53,575 bases of DNA from Autumnicola edwardsiae (GTDB lineage Bacteria; Bacteroidota; Bacteroidia; Flavobacteriales; Flavobacteriaceae): the NCBI RefSeq assembly GCF_031846505.1, contig NZ_JAVRHP010000014.1, forward strand, positions 1 through 53,575, in the 5' to 3' direction. Under the pieces are notes generated by a model. The model was not told the DNA's origin and did no database searches. It was given only the letters and a program-made list of their open reading frames with translations. Of the stretch, positions 31,682-42,500 are shown one piece after another (position 1 is the stretch's first letter; each line of letters begins with the position of its first letter). Made by a program: the position numbers and the translations under genes.

Positions 31682-32485
31682 CTATATGTTGTGTTTAAAT
31701 TTGAAATCCAGCATTCCTTCCAGCCTTTCGGAGGTTATAATTTTTCCCTTTGAAGGGTGTATTTGATCATATTCTGGCAAAGCAAGCTTGTTTTGAGCTG
31801 CTTTTTTTGCGTAGTAAGCTTCCTTTTTGGGATGTTCGGGAAAAGCAGCGTTAAAAACAGTTCCCCAGGCTTCTTTTTCAATAATTTTCTGAATAATTTC
31901 TATACAATCCTCTTGCTGTATCAAATTTACCGGCGCTTTTGGGTTTTCTAAGCCCGCCCTGCCCGTCAGGAAATTAACCGGATGCCGGTCTGCGCCCAGT
32001 AATCCTCCAAATCTTACAATTGTAGTGCTGAATTTGTCATTTGCGGTTAGCAGTTTTTCTGCAGCAATAATTTCTACTGCCGCACGGGAATTCCCATTTG
32101 GAGTAGAAGTTTCAGTATAAACAAAAAATTCTTCAGTGTCTTTATAAACAGAAGTGGAGCTCACAAAAAGCACATTTTTGATACTGCTTCTCGTTAAATG
32201 ATCCAAAAGCTGCTCCATTTTTCCGGTAAAATCTGTTTCCGGATCACTGCGAAGCCCTGGTGGGATGTTTAAGACAAGAATTTCAGATCCTGAGAGGAAA
32301 GCATCAATATCTCCCTGGATTCCTTCAGTAAAAAGCTCAATCTGGTAAGGTAAAATCTGTTCTTCCTGTAAATGTATCACTTTTTCCCTTCGCGTGGTAG
32401 ACCCTTTTACGGTGTCCCCTTCTTTTATTAAAGCTTTTGCCAGCGGGAGGCCCAACCAGCCGCAACCTAGGATAGAAATATTCAT
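31682..32485 (-). CDS. NAD(P)-binding SDR-type epimerase/reductase
   Basis: 267 residues. An N-terminal Rossmann motif ISILGCGWLGLPLAKAL, then SGSEILVLNIPPG and VLFVSSTSVYKDT (strand before the Ser site) are typical of extended short-chain dehydrogenases of the YeeZ-like branch. SRAAVEIIAAEKLL and RFGGLLGADRHPVNFL follow. The usual YxxxK pair is not evident, as in other members of this branch, so catalytic activity is uncertain. It lies 19 bp after the M28 peptidase gene on the same strand, so the two are likely cotranscribed. Confidence 0.8.
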   Translation of the reverse strand: MNISILGCGWLGLPLAKALIKEGDTVKGSTTRREKVIHLQEEQILPYQIELFTEGIQGDIDAFLSGSEILVLNIPPGLRSDPETDFTGKMEQLLDHLTRSSIKNVLFVSSTSVYKDTEEFFVYTETSTPNGNSRAAVEIIAAEKLLTANDKFSTTIVRFGGLLGADRHPVNFLTGRAGLENPKAPVNLIQQEDCIEIIQKIIEKEAWGTVFNAAFPEHPKKEAYYAKKAAQNKLALPEYDQIHPSKGKIITSERLEGMLDFKFKHNI

Positions 32486-32504
32486 AATTGTAAAATTTTA
32501 GTGA

Positions 32505-34841
32505 TCATTGATTTGCCGCTCCGGAATTATTTTCTGGGTTTATAGTTTTCTTAATTATCACCGCGTCATTAACCACAAATGGCTTCGGGATCATCCAATC
32601 CTGCCTTTCTGGAACGTTTAATGCGGAATTTTCCAACAGGTCATAGCTGGATTCGTAAAGCAAAAATTCGGGTTCTTTGTCCTTTTGTAATCTGAAATTT
32701 ATCCGCAGGGTATCATTGCCTGCAGCGTGGTAAAGCAGCAGTTGTTCTTTCCATCTTTTTTTGAACACATGGAAATTGTTTTCTCCAAGGGAAATTTCTT
32801 TTGCTGTTTTCCCGTTGACTTCAAATTCTTCAAAATCCAAATCGGGATCTGCAAATAGTTCCAGCCTGTTCACGCTCCTGTTGTGAGCGATTTTAAGAGA
32901 ATAATTATTAGTATTTGCAGAACTGCCGATTAGCTCAAGCAAAATTCCCGGTTCTTGTAAGTCTATTTTTGGTGCAGTTGCGCTGTAGGTAAATGTGCTG
33001 CCGTACTTACTATCGAAATTTGCCATTTTTGAAGGGTGGATCGCCGGCTCTTCCCCAAAATAATTAGCGGTCCATTCATCTGGCATATTATCGTAAGAAA
33101 ACCATTGGGCTTCGTGAGTATCTGCATCTAAAAGGTAAACCAGGCTATTGGGCTTTGGCCTTTCTGTAGTAAAATCTGATTTAAAATGGGCGGTTAGAAA
33201 AAGTACATTAAAAATGACAAAAGATACTACCGCAAGCGCTTTATTTCTTCGGAAATAACTGAAAACAGGCAATAGTAATGAAAACAAAAGCATGGTTAGA
33301 ATTGCTGCAACAAATAGAATTTTTAAACCCAGTGCAACCGGAAAAGCATCAACAAAAGGCATTAGTATGAAGATTGCCGGTAAACACAAAACAGACATTA
33401 GGAGCAAATTTGGCTGTTTTTGCCTGAGCATTACCAATAATTGCAAGATTCCGAAGAAAGCCGGAATTATAAAATACGCAGCACCTTTTAATACAAAGGC
33501 AACCAGGGAGCACAACAGCAACCAGAAAAATAGCGGAGCTACAAAGCGGGAGGCGGTATATTTTGGTTTAAAATTCTTCCGATAGGCAAAAAAGCAGACG
33601 GTTAAGCTTAGGAAAATTGAGGCGTATATGTAATAATATCCGTTATAGGTAAAACCCTGTTCCATTTCGGAATATTCAGGGTAGATCATCAAACAAAATT
33701 CCCAGAGCAAAAAAACAAGTACTCCTGAGATGATGAGGCTAAGTAAAAAAGGAATGAATCCCTTCAGAACCAACTTCAGTTCCAGCCTTTTTGTGCTGAA
33801 CCCATAAACCAGGAGCGCGAGAAAAAGAATACCTGCGGCTATAAGCATTGGAAAAATCCAGGAGAAAGGATAAGAGATAATCCTGCCGAAGGGAAGATCG
33901 AAATATAGTAAATCCTCAGTAGAATCTAGTGAGAGCTCTGCGTCTTTAAAATGATAGAGCAATGGCATGAGGTAACTTCCCTGCTGCGCGAGGCTTTCCC
34001 TATCGAGATTTTTCGAAACATCTGTAGCGGCATGGTAATCAAAATGATCGTCGATAAATGCAAAATTGAATCCGTTGATGTTTCTCTCCTCCCGTAAAAC
34101 GGTTAAATCTGTATCGTTGGGTAGCATTTTATAGACACTGTAGGCGAGGGAATTGGTAACGGGAAACTGCGGATTTGCTTTTTTAAAAGCCTTTATTAAA
34201 GCCGAATTTGCGTCGTTGGTTTCCAGTAGCATAAAGGAATTTCCTCCACTTCCGCGCGACTCAAAATTGAATGCCAGCTTTGCGTCTTCAGCCCATGGAT
34301 GTTCGTTTACGAAGAGTCCGGCGCCATTGAGGCCCAACTCTTCAGCATCTGTAAACAGAATGATAATATCATTTTCGTGAGAGGTATTGGCCGCAAGAAA
34401 AGCCCTTATTCCTTCAAGAATAGTGGCAACTCCGCTCCCTGCATCGCTCGCTCCAAAGGAAGAATGGGGGTCACTGTCATAATGCGACATAAGCACGAGC
34501 GCCTCTCCATTGCCGGAACCTTCTATACGACCAATGATATTTTGCGGCCGGGCCATTTCTCCTGTATTGTTAAGGTGATAACCTTCCTGAACCTGCACTT
34601 GCAAATCCATTTCCTGCAGCTGGCTGATAATATAATTGCGAACGCGGCTGTGAGCTGCACTTCCAACAAAGTGTGGCTGTTTGGCAATTTCTTCTACATG
34701 GGAAAAGGCGCGTGTAGTAGAAAATTCTTTTTCCGGAACAGCTTCAGATTGATTATAGCCTGGCTGGCTGCTGTAGTAATGCAACCAAATGGCGAGAACG
34801 ATAAGAAGGAAGGCGAAAACCGCAGAAAATCTTTTCAGCAT
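32505..34841 (-). CDS. Membrane-anchored M28-family zinc peptidase
   Basis: 778 residues. One N-terminal membrane segment (about 8-20) is followed by an M28 aminopeptidase domain with the zinc-site residues His near 120 (LMSHYDSDP), Asp near 133 (GASDAGSG), Glu-Glu near 167-168 (FTDAEELG), Glu near 194 (NFESRG) and His in DDHFDYHAATD near 285. About eight further hydrophobic segments lie in the region of residues 330-570, and a soluble C-terminal domain closes the protein. The layout is like eukaryotic ERMP1/FXNA peptidases and their bacterial relatives. Probably an inner-membrane peptidase with its active site in the periplasm. The substrate is unknown. Confidence 0.88.
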   Translation of the reverse strand: MLKRFSAVFAFLLIVLAIWLHYYSSQPGYNQSEAVPEKEFSTTRAFSHVEEIAKQPHFVGSAAHSRVRNYIISQLQEMDLQVQVQEGYHLNNTGEMARPQNIIGRIEGSGNGEALVLMSHYDSDPHSSFGASDAGSGVATILEGIRAFLAANTSHENDIIILFTDAEELGLNGAGLFVNEHPWAEDAKLAFNFESRGSGGNSFMLLETNDANSALIKAFKKANPQFPVTNSLAYSVYKMLPNDTDLTVLREERNINGFNFAFIDDHFDYHAATDVSKNLDRESLAQQGSYLMPLLYHFKDAELSLDSTEDLLYFDLPFGRIISYPFSWIFPMLIAAGILFLALLVYGFSTKRLELKLVLKGFIPFLLSLIISGVLVFLLWEFCLMIYPEYSEMEQGFTYNGYYYIYASIFLSLTVCFFAYRKNFKPKYTASRFVAPLFFWLLLCSLVAFVLKGAAYFIIPAFFGILQLLVMLRQKQPNLLLMSVLCLPAIFILMPFVDAFPVALGLKILFVAAILTMLLFSLLLPVFSYFRRNKALAVVSFVIFNVLFLTAHFKSDFTTERPKPNSLVYLLDADTHEAQWFSYDNMPDEWTANYFGEEPAIHPSKMANFDSKYGSTFTYSATAPKIDLQEPGILLELIGSSANTNNYSLKIAHNRSVNRLELFADPDLDFEEFEVNGKTAKEISLGENNFHVFKKRWKEQLLLYHAAGNDTLRINFRLQKDKEPEFLLYESSYDLLENSALNVPERQDWMIPKPFVVNDAVIIKKTINPENNSGAANQ

Positions 34842-34975
34842 ATTATGTAAAGTTGCTGTTATAATAAGGTCTAAAGTTAGTTAAGATTTATTGCAAAAAA
34901 GAAAAATTAAGACAAGCAATCAGGCTGTCGTAATTTTTGCTATATTTAATTACTTAACAATCAAAAACTTAAACT

Positions 34976-35443
34976 ATGGCTATTAAAAGTTTTCAGGGGA
35001 AGCGCGCTGAGCCGGAGAAACCGGTCGAAGAGCCAATATTAGTAGAAGATTATATGAGCACTTCGCTTATTACTTTCAGGAAAGAGGAGAAGATAACAGA
35101 TGTTATCGCAAAGCTGGTGGAAAACCGGATTTCCGGAGGCCCTGTTGTAAATGAAAGGAATGAGCTTTTGGGTATTATTTCTGAAGGAGATTGCTTAAAG
35201 CAGATTTCTGACAGCCGTTATTACAATATGCCTATGGAGGATTTAACGGTGAAGAAGCATATGACCTGCAATGTAGAAACAATAGATGGTAAAATGAATG
35301 TCCTGGATGCCGCAAAGAAATTTGTTGAACTAAAACATCGACGTTTCCCAATTTGCGAAGACGGAAAGCTTGTAGGGCAAATTAGCCAAAGTGATATTTT
35401 AAAAGCGGCAATGCAACTTAAAGGAGATACCTGGAGGACTTAG
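34976..35443 (+). CDS. CBS-domain-pair protein
   Basis: 155 residues with two CBS motifs: VEDYMSTSLITFRKEEKITDVIAKLVENRISGGPVV (about 22-60) and VKKHMTCNVETIDGKMNVLDAAKKFVELKHRRFPIC (about 85-122), the latter followed by GKLVGQISQSDILKA. CBS pairs bind adenine nucleotides such as AMP, ATP or NADH and usually regulate a partner protein. No other domain is fused. The stop overlaps the convergent next gene by 4 bp. The partner cannot be told from context. Confidence 0.88.
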   Translation: MAIKSFQGKRAEPEKPVEEPILVEDYMSTSLITFRKEEKITDVIAKLVENRISGGPVVNERNELLGIISEGDCLKQISDSRYYNMPMEDLTVKKHMTCNVETIDGKMNVLDAAKKFVELKHRRFPICEDGKLVGQISQSDILKAAMQLKGDTWRT

Positions 35444-35787
35444 TTGCGCTTTACCAGGGCATAAAAATCATTTTCCAGAGGCAAATATCCCTGGTCATAT
35501 ACAAAATAATACACTGTTCCTGCTTTTGTGGTGTAGATACTCGTAAAAAATTCAAAATTAAAACCTCTTGCCAGCAATTTAGACTTGCTGGTTTTTGTTT
35601 TATTTTCCGGATTTAAATCCTGCAGAATGCGGTAATTTCGGCGTAGCTGGTTGTTGGTATTCCGCACAAGCTTAGTACTGTCTTTGTTTGCCTTGTTGTG
35701 GTGCGCATTACGGCAATAGTCACTACAGAATTTTTTATCCTCGCGGCCTACCAGTTTTTCGCCACATTCCAAACAAGCTTTTTGCAT
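35440..35787 (-). CDS. Zinc-ribbon protein with DUF2116-like N terminus
   Basis: 115 residues. CLECGEKLVGREDKKFCSDYCRNAHHN near the start provides CxxC and CxxxC pairs of a small zinc ribbon of the kind seen in DUF2116 proteins. The middle is basic and rich in Asn and Lys (NTNNQLRRNYRILQDL), and the C-terminal part (FNFEFFTSIYTTKAGTVYYFVYDQGYLPLENDFYALV) looks like a beta-rich domain. The function is unknown. The gene is convergent with, and overlaps by 4 bp, the CBS gene. TACCTTTA lies 4 nt before the ATG, a near-match to a -7 box. Confidence 0.75.
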   Translation of the reverse strand: MQKACLECGEKLVGREDKKFCSDYCRNAHHNKANKDSTKLVRNTNNQLRRNYRILQDLNPENKTKTSKSKLLARGFNFEFFTSIYTTKAGTVYYFVYDQGYLPLENDFYALVKRN

Positions 35788-35945
35788 CTAATAAAGGTAA
35801 TAAAAAAAATCTCAGGCCTCCTTTTCATATTTTCAAGGAAGACCTGCACCATTTAAATTTTTTGATTTTAAACTGACATTTTCTTTGCTTATTTCAAGTG
35901 AAAAAGGAGGAAGCTTGCGTACTGTTATCTGAGCAATTTGAATTT

Positions 35946-35977
35946 TTTGAAGTGAGAACTAATAATTTTTAAATTTG
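35946..35977 (+). promoter_or_regulatory. Promoter upstream of the CRTAC1-type gene
   Basis: TTTG (35946-35949), 20 nt, TAAATTTG (35970-35977), a full match to the Bacteroidota consensus. It lies 44 nt before the ATG at 36022 and 80 nt before that at 36058. Confidence 0.65.
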
Positions 35978-36057
35978 CCTTCAGAAAATTAGGAATTTCA
36001 TACATTACAGCCGTTAATTATATGTTAATGGAATTTTCTTTAAATAGACAGTATAAA

Positions 36058-39000
36058 ATGAGAATTTGTTTAAATATTATCGCAGTTGCTACTTTGGTTC
36101 TGCTTAGTAGTTGTAAGGAAGAAGAGGAAGTTGCAGTATCTGATTCTTCAGAAACTCAAATTTTTCGTAACATCTCTTCAGAAGATTCCGCAATCGATTT
36201 CAGTAATATTTTAACAGAGACTGATTCCCTTAATTATTTTAACTATTCTTACATCTACATGGGGGGTGGTGTCTCTGCCGGAGATATTAATAATGATGGC
36301 TTACAGGATCTTTATTTTACAGGGAACCAGGTGCCAAATAAGCTTTATCTCAACAAAGGAAATCTGATTTTTGAGGATATAACTGAAGCGGCCGGGGTTA
36401 CCGGAGACAAGCGCTGGTATACAGGGGTAACTATGGCAGATGTAAATGGTGATGGTTACCTGGACATTTATCTCTCTGTAGGAGGGAAATATGAACCGAA
36501 GAACAACCAGCTTTTTATTAATAACGGTGATGGTACTTTTGAAGAAAGGGCAGAAGAGTATGGGTTGGACGACCCTGGGAACAGTGTTCAAACTACCTTC
36601 TTTGATTATGATAAAGATGGTGATCTTGATGCCTACATAGCTAATTATCCCCCCACCCGCTTTGATTCTCCCAATTTTATATACGAGTATAAAATGAAAA
36701 ATGTAAGCGATCTTGAATCTGATCACTTATTACGCAATGACGACGGAAAATTTATAGATGTCACCGATGAAGCTGGAGTCCGCAGTTTTGGGTTGTCATT
36801 ATCTGCTACAGTGGGCGATCTGAATAATGACAGCTGGCCGGATATTTATATATCCAACGATTTTAGTTCTCCTGATTTTATGTACATGAACAACGGAGAT
36901 GGGTCTTTTAGGGAGGTTGTTAAGAAAGCTACCTCGCATACTGCTTTTTATGGTATGGGAGTGGATATTGCCGATTATAACAATGACGGGAATCTAGATA
37001 TTTATCAGGTAGATATGTCTGCCAAGAAAAACAGAAGGAAAAAAGCCAACATGGCAAGTATGAATCCCGATTTGTTTTGGAGCACAGTAGATGCCGGTTT
37101 CCATTACCAGTATATGCAAAATACGCTTCAGACAAACACAGGTGTTTTTGAGGATGAAAATCCGTTTTTTGCCGATTTATCCCGAATAACAGGAGCTTCT
37201 TCTACCGACTGGAGTTGGGGCCCTTTGTTTGCTGATTTTAATAATGACGGGCTCAAAGATCTGTTTGTTACCAATGGGACAAGAAGAGAAATTAATAACA
37301 ATGATTATTTCAATAACCTAAAGAAAACAAGGGTTGTAGAGGAGAATCAGTTGGAAAAGAGCCTGAATATTCCCTCTGAAAAGATAGATAATTTCATGTT
37401 TCAGAATAATGGGGATCTATCTTTCGAGATAGCAAATGAAAAATGGGGTATTGAATATAAAGGATGGTCCAATGGAGTTGTTTATGCAGATCTGGATAAT
37501 GATGGAGATTTAGAAATTATCACTAATAATATAGATGATCGTGCTTCTTTCTTCGAGAACACCAGTTCAGACTATAATAATTTCGTCCAGATACAATTTA
37601 AAGGTAATGAGAACAATTCCTTTGGGTTAGGGGCACGGGCGTATGTGAAGGTCAATGATACAGAGCAAATGCAGGAGCTTACGCTTACAAGGGGTTTCCA
37701 GTCTTCTGTTGCTCCTCAGTTGCACTTTGGTCTTGCAAAGGCTGAAGTTATTGATGAAATAAGAATTATCTGGCCTGATGGTAGGGCTGAAAGGATAAAT
37801 GATGTTGAAGCCAACCAGCTACTTACTTTCAACTACAATAATGCTACAGAGGTTTCAGAAGGGGAAAATGAAAAAGATAGTCAGCTTTTTACAACTATAA
37901 AGGATACTGCTTCTTTTCCACAATATCAACATATAGAAAATGAATATAATGATTTTGCAAAAGAGGTTCTTCTGCCTCATCGTACCTCGACATTTGGACC
38001 GGGTGCCGCAGTTGGTGATTTGAATGGAGATGGAAGGGAGGATTTCTTTATTGGGGCTGCTTCTAATTATGAGGCGGGTCTATATTTCCAAACCGCAACA
38101 GGTTTTGAAAAGCAGACTAGCACAGCTTTTCGGGAGGATAAGAAGTATGAAGATTTAGGTGCATTAATTTTAGATGCAAATGAGGATGGGCACAATGATA
38201 TCTACGTAGTTAGTGGGGGAAACGAATTTCAACCTGATTCAGAGTATCTGCAGGACAGGATGTATATAAATGATGGTAAAGGTAATTTTAAGAGAGATGA
38301 ATCTGCGTTACCCGAAATGCGTACCAGCGGTTCCCGTGTTTACCAGGCCGATTTTGATAAAGATGGGAAAAAGGACCTGTTAGTGCTGGGGCGTCTGGAT
38401 CCCGGTCATTATCCTTCGCCTGCAAAAACATATATTCTGAAGAATGTGGGAGAAAATGGGAAAGCTAAATATCGTGATATTACCAAAAATATAGCTCCGG
38501 AATTCCAGTCTTTGGGTATGGCTACCAGTGCCGAAATAACAGATATCGATAGGGATGGATGGGAAGATATAATAATTGTGGGAGAATGGATGCCTATCAG
38601 GGTTTTTAAAAATTCGGAAAAAGGTTTTACGGAAGTTTCAGAAGAGCTTGGGTTGACTTCAGATACCACGGGTTGGTGGTGGAGCATTAAATCTGGTGAT
38701 TTTGATAATGATGGCGATCAGGATTTTCTAGTTGGAAATCTTGGCCGCAACTATAAATATACAGCCAACGAAGACGAGACCTTTGATATTTATTTTAATG
38801 ATTTTGACCAGAACAATCAGCAGGATATTGTATTAAGTTACTATAATGAAGGAGAAAAATTTCCATTGCGTGGGCGGGAATGTTCTTCGCAGCAAATTCC
38901 CGGAATTAAAAATAAATTTCCGGATTATCAGTCTTTTTCAACTGCAACACTAGAAGATGTTTACACTGAAGAGGAGTTGGAAAATTCTCTTCATTACCAG

Positions 39001-39375
39001 GTTAAATCTTTCTCAAGTGTTTATCTTGAAAACAGAGATGGAAAATTTGTGCGGCATGAGCTTCCTTCAGGCGCGCAAATTTCATCCATAAACCAGATTC
39101 TTATAGATGATTACGATAGCGATGGGAACCTGGACGCTATAGTTGCTGGAAATCTTTTTTGGTCAGAAGTAGAGACCACCAGGAACGATGCCGGCTATGG
39201 AATGTTTTTGAAAGGAGATGGAGCTGGTAACTTCATGGAGACCACTGCCCCAGAAAGTGGGTTCTTCGTAATTGGCGATGTAAAGGATTTGTTAACAGTA
39301 AAGTACCAGAACAGGGATGTTGTGGTTGCTGTTAAAAATAATGATTTGTTGGAGTATATCAATGTAAATCATTAG
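36058..39375 (+). CDS. CRTAC1-type VCBS/FG-GAP repeat lipoprotein
   Basis: 1105 residues from the ATG at 36058; the ATG at 36022 would add 12 residues before the signal peptide. MRICLNIIAVATLVLLSSC is a lipoprotein signal. The mature protein is built of many FG-GAP/VCBS blades with calcium-binding spelling (GDINNDGLQDLYF, DVNGDGYLDIYLS, DYDKDGDLDAYI, DFDNDGDQDFLV), and carries an ASPIC/UnbV module near residue 560-600 (FHFGLA-type LHFGLAKAEVIDEIRIIWPDGR). Such lipoproteins often lie next to SusC/SusD pairs in Bacteroidota and probably act at the cell surface in glycan binding. It is the first gene of the plus-strand arm of the locus. No catalytic residues are known for the family. Confidence 0.9.
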   Translation: MRICLNIIAVATLVLLSSCKEEEEVAVSDSSETQIFRNISSEDSAIDFSNILTETDSLNYFNYSYIYMGGGVSAGDINNDGLQDLYFTGNQVPNKLYLNKGNLIFEDITEAAGVTGDKRWYTGVTMADVNGDGYLDIYLSVGGKYEPKNNQLFINNGDGTFEERAEEYGLDDPGNSVQTTFFDYDKDGDLDAYIANYPPTRFDSPNFIYEYKMKNVSDLESDHLLRNDDGKFIDVTDEAGVRSFGLSLSATVGDLNNDSWPDIYISNDFSSPDFMYMNNGDGSFREVVKKATSHTAFYGMGVDIADYNNDGNLDIYQVDMSAKKNRRKKANMASMNPDLFWSTVDAGFHYQYMQNTLQTNTGVFEDENPFFADLSRITGASSTDWSWGPLFADFNNDGLKDLFVTNGTRREINNNDYFNNLKKTRVVEENQLEKSLNIPSEKIDNFMFQNNGDLSFEIANEKWGIEYKGWSNGVVYADLDNDGDLEIITNNIDDRASFFENTSSDYNNFVQIQFKGNENNSFGLGARAYVKVNDTEQMQELTLTRGFQSSVAPQLHFGLAKAEVIDEIRIIWPDGRAERINDVEANQLLTFNYNNATEVSEGENEKDSQLFTTIKDTASFPQYQHIENEYNDFAKEVLLPHRTSTFGPGAAVGDLNGDGREDFFIGAASNYEAGLYFQTATGFEKQTSTAFREDKKYEDLGALILDANEDGHNDIYVVSGGNEFQPDSEYLQDRMYINDGKGNFKRDESALPEMRTSGSRVYQADFDKDGKKDLLVLGRLDPGHYPSPAKTYILKNVGENGKAKYRDITKNIAPEFQSLGMATSAEITDIDRDGWEDIIIVGEWMPIRVFKNSEKGFTEVSEELGLTSDTTGWWWSIKSGDFDNDGDQDFLVGNLGRNYKYTANEDETFDIYFNDFDQNNQQDIVLSYYNEGEKFPLRGRECSSQQIPGIKNKFPDYQSFSTATLEDVYTEEELENSLHYQVKSFSSVYLENRDGKFVRHELPSGAQISSINQILIDDYDSDGNLDAIVAGNLFWSEVETTRNDAGYGMFLKGDGAGNFMETTAPESGFFVIGDVKDLLTVKYQNRDVVVAVKNNDLLEYINVNH

Positions 39376-39473
39376 GGAATATCACATCTTCAGTCGTGCG
39401 GCAGGTCTATTATTGGTCTACTGCGAAACGCTGCATAATCTTATCATCCTGTTAATTTCTTGGCCGAAATCGA

Positions 39474-39503
39474 TTGCGAATTAGATTTATTTTTCTACTT
39501 TTA
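39474..39503 (+). promoter_or_regulatory. Putative promoter of susC
   Basis: TTG (39474-39476), 19 nt, TACTTTTA (39496-39503), one base off TAnnTTTG, 31 nt before the susC ATG. It suggests that susC-susD can be transcribed separately from the gene upstream. Confidence 0.45.
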
Positions 39504-39534
39504 ACCTCAACTAACAAACATTCAATTAATCAAT

Positions 39535-42500
39535 ATGAGAGAAAATTACTTTAAAAGTAGCTTGTTTTTGCTCTGCTTCCTTTGCTTCGGCTTTATTTCG
39601 GCACAGGAAACAATTACAGGAACAGTTACTGATGCAAATGGACCGCTTCCCGGAGTTAATGTGATATTGGAGGGAACAACAACAGGTACCACAACAGATT
39701 TTGATGGAAATTATACTCTGGAAGTGGAAGAAGATTTGGGGCCCGACGCCAGGCTTATTTTTAGCTATATTAGCTATCAGACACAGCAAATTGCGATTAA
39801 CGATCGTTCCGTGATAGACATAAACATGGTCGCCGATGCCCAGTCATTGGATGATGTTGTAGTTGTAGGTTACGGTACACAGTCAAGGGCTGAAGTTACC
39901 GGGGCAATTTCTTCTATAGACACAGAAGAGATCAACAGTCTTCCTGTGGCTACTGCAGAGCAGGCTTTGCAGGGAAGAGCTTCAGGTGTTACGGTGATCA
40001 ACTCGGGTGCTCCCGGAAATTCGCCGGCAGTAAGGATTAGAGGCTTGGCTTCACCTAATAACAACGATCCTTTATATGTTATAGATGGAGTAATAGCAGG
40101 AGGATTGGGAAGTCTTAATCCAAATGATATTAAGAATATCCAGGTTTTAAAGGATGCCTCTACTACAGCGGTTTATGGTTCGAGAGGTGCGAATGGTGTC
40201 GTGCTGGTTACTACTAAATCTGGAAAAGCTTCTCAAAAAGCCGAGCTAAGTTTTGATTCCTATTCCGGGGTGCAGTTTAACAGTAATCGTTATGATGTGT
40301 TAAATACTGAGCAGTATATACAGTATGCAAGAGAATTTGGAGAAATAGTGCCTCCGGTTCCAGGCCGTATTACAGACCCTCAATATGCAGATTTTCTTGA
40401 TAATGAAACCGACTGGCAGGATGAAATTTTTAGAACAGGTGTTTTAAGAAGTTTTAATCTTGGTCTTTCCGGAGGTAATGAGAGTAGCAATTATAGGTTT
40501 TCAGGGGGTTACCTTAATCAGGAAGGGTCGATTATTGAAACAGAGTATGAGCGATTCAATTTCAGATCTAATAGTAATTTTAATTTTGGAAAACTTCGTT
40601 TCGGACAAACGCTAAACGTGGCTTTTACTGTTCAAAATCCTGAAAGGGAATCGGGAGGTAGGTCACTATTAGAACACGCTATCAAATCAGCTCCTTATTT
40701 ACCTGTATATAATTCTAATAACAGGGGTGGTTTTCAGGGTCCCAATTCTACATTAGATGGGCAGGATGCAGAAAATCCGGTTCGGGTCCAAACACTGGGA
40801 AGTGCTGAAAATAAAGGCATAACTATTTTAGGTAATCTATTTGCTGAATATGAAATACTCGACGGTCTTGTTTTTAAGAGCCAGGCAGGTTTAGATTATT
40901 ATAAGTATAATGATGATATTTTTATACCTTCTTATAATGATGACAGCGCGGGAGCAACTCATCAATTTGATTTTGCTCAAATTACTAAAAACAGCGGTAC
41001 CAATCAATCTCTTACCCTTACTCAAAGCTTGAATTACAAATTCGATATTGCAGATTTGCACAATTTCGAAATTCTTGCTTTAGCAGAAGATCAAAGAATT
41101 GATAGCGAAAGTCTTAATGCAAGCAGCCAGAACCCGATTACTGATGATGTGGAAGAATTATCATTAAATCAAGCTGGATTGTCTTCGGCTTCTTCAGAAT
41201 ACAGGAGGGTAGGATTTTTAGGTCGTATTAACTATAATTTTGATCAAAAATATATTTTAGCCGGCTCTTTCCGTAGAGATGCTTCCACCCGCTTCGGTGA
41301 AAATAATCGTTGGGGTAATTTCTGGTCTGTTGCTGCAGGATGGAATGTAGCCAAAGAAAATTTTATGCAAGATTCAGATATTAACAATCTGAAGATTAGA
41401 GGTAGCTGGGGTACAACTGGTAATGACCTTATCGGTAATTATAGTTATGCTTCAACACTGGTTACAAGTTTTATTTATCCAATCGGAGGTGCAGCCATGC
41501 AGGGTACTACTGCTGAAGGTCTTGCTAATCCAGACCTTAAATGGGAAGAGGTGACTATGAAGAATATCGGAATTGATTTAGGTGTTTTTAATAATGCCTT
41601 TACACTGTCACTGGAATATTATAATAACCAAAGTGATGATCTTCTTTTTGATTTGCCACTTCCACTAAGTTTAGGGTACAATGTTCCTACAATAGCTTCC
41701 AATGTTGGATCTGTCGAAACAAATGGTTTTGAGGTTGATCTTGGTTATAATGATTATGAAGGTGATTTTACCTGGTCTGTTAATTTAAATTTGGGAACCA
41801 GTAAAAATGAAGTACTTTCCATAGGAGGCCTTTCCGGGATTCCGGGAGGATTTTTTGAAAATGAGTATCTAACCAGGATCTCACCGGGAGAAGCTTTATT
41901 TCATTTCTATGGTTTAAAGACCGACGGTATCTACCAAAATCAGGCTGAAGTTGATGAAGTCTTAACAGCGAATCCAGACCAAGAGGTTGTGCAACCTGGA
42001 GATGTCCGCTTTGTGGATATGGACGACAATGGAATTATAAATGCGGCAGATAGGACAGTGATAGGTAATCCATACCCAGATGTTACGCTAGGTCTTAATT
42101 TAAGTGCTCAGTACGAGAACTTTGATATCTCTTTGTTTATTCAGGGAGCTTATGGACAGGATGTCTATAATACTAATCTTTATGACCTGCAAGGTATGGG
42201 GAGATTGTTTAATAGTGGTGTAGCTGTTCTGGATCGATGGAGCGGAGAAGGTACATCGAATTCAATACCACGTGCTTATGGCGCACCTCAGAACCTTAAT
42301 GCTTCAGACCGCTTTATTGAAGATGGTTCATATACAAGATTGAAAAACTTGAATATAGGATATACTTTTGATGAGGGTATCTTTGGTGACTCGCTTTCTA
42401 ATTTAAGAATATATTTGAGTGGTCAAAATTTGATTACCGTAACAGATTATTCCGGTTTAGATCCCGAGATTGGAGTTGATAATGTTTTGGATCAGGGTGT

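Noticed and set aside
34299..34850. 183-codon plus-strand frame inside the M28 peptidase gene
   Set aside because: Antisense shadow over the conserved zinc-site codons.
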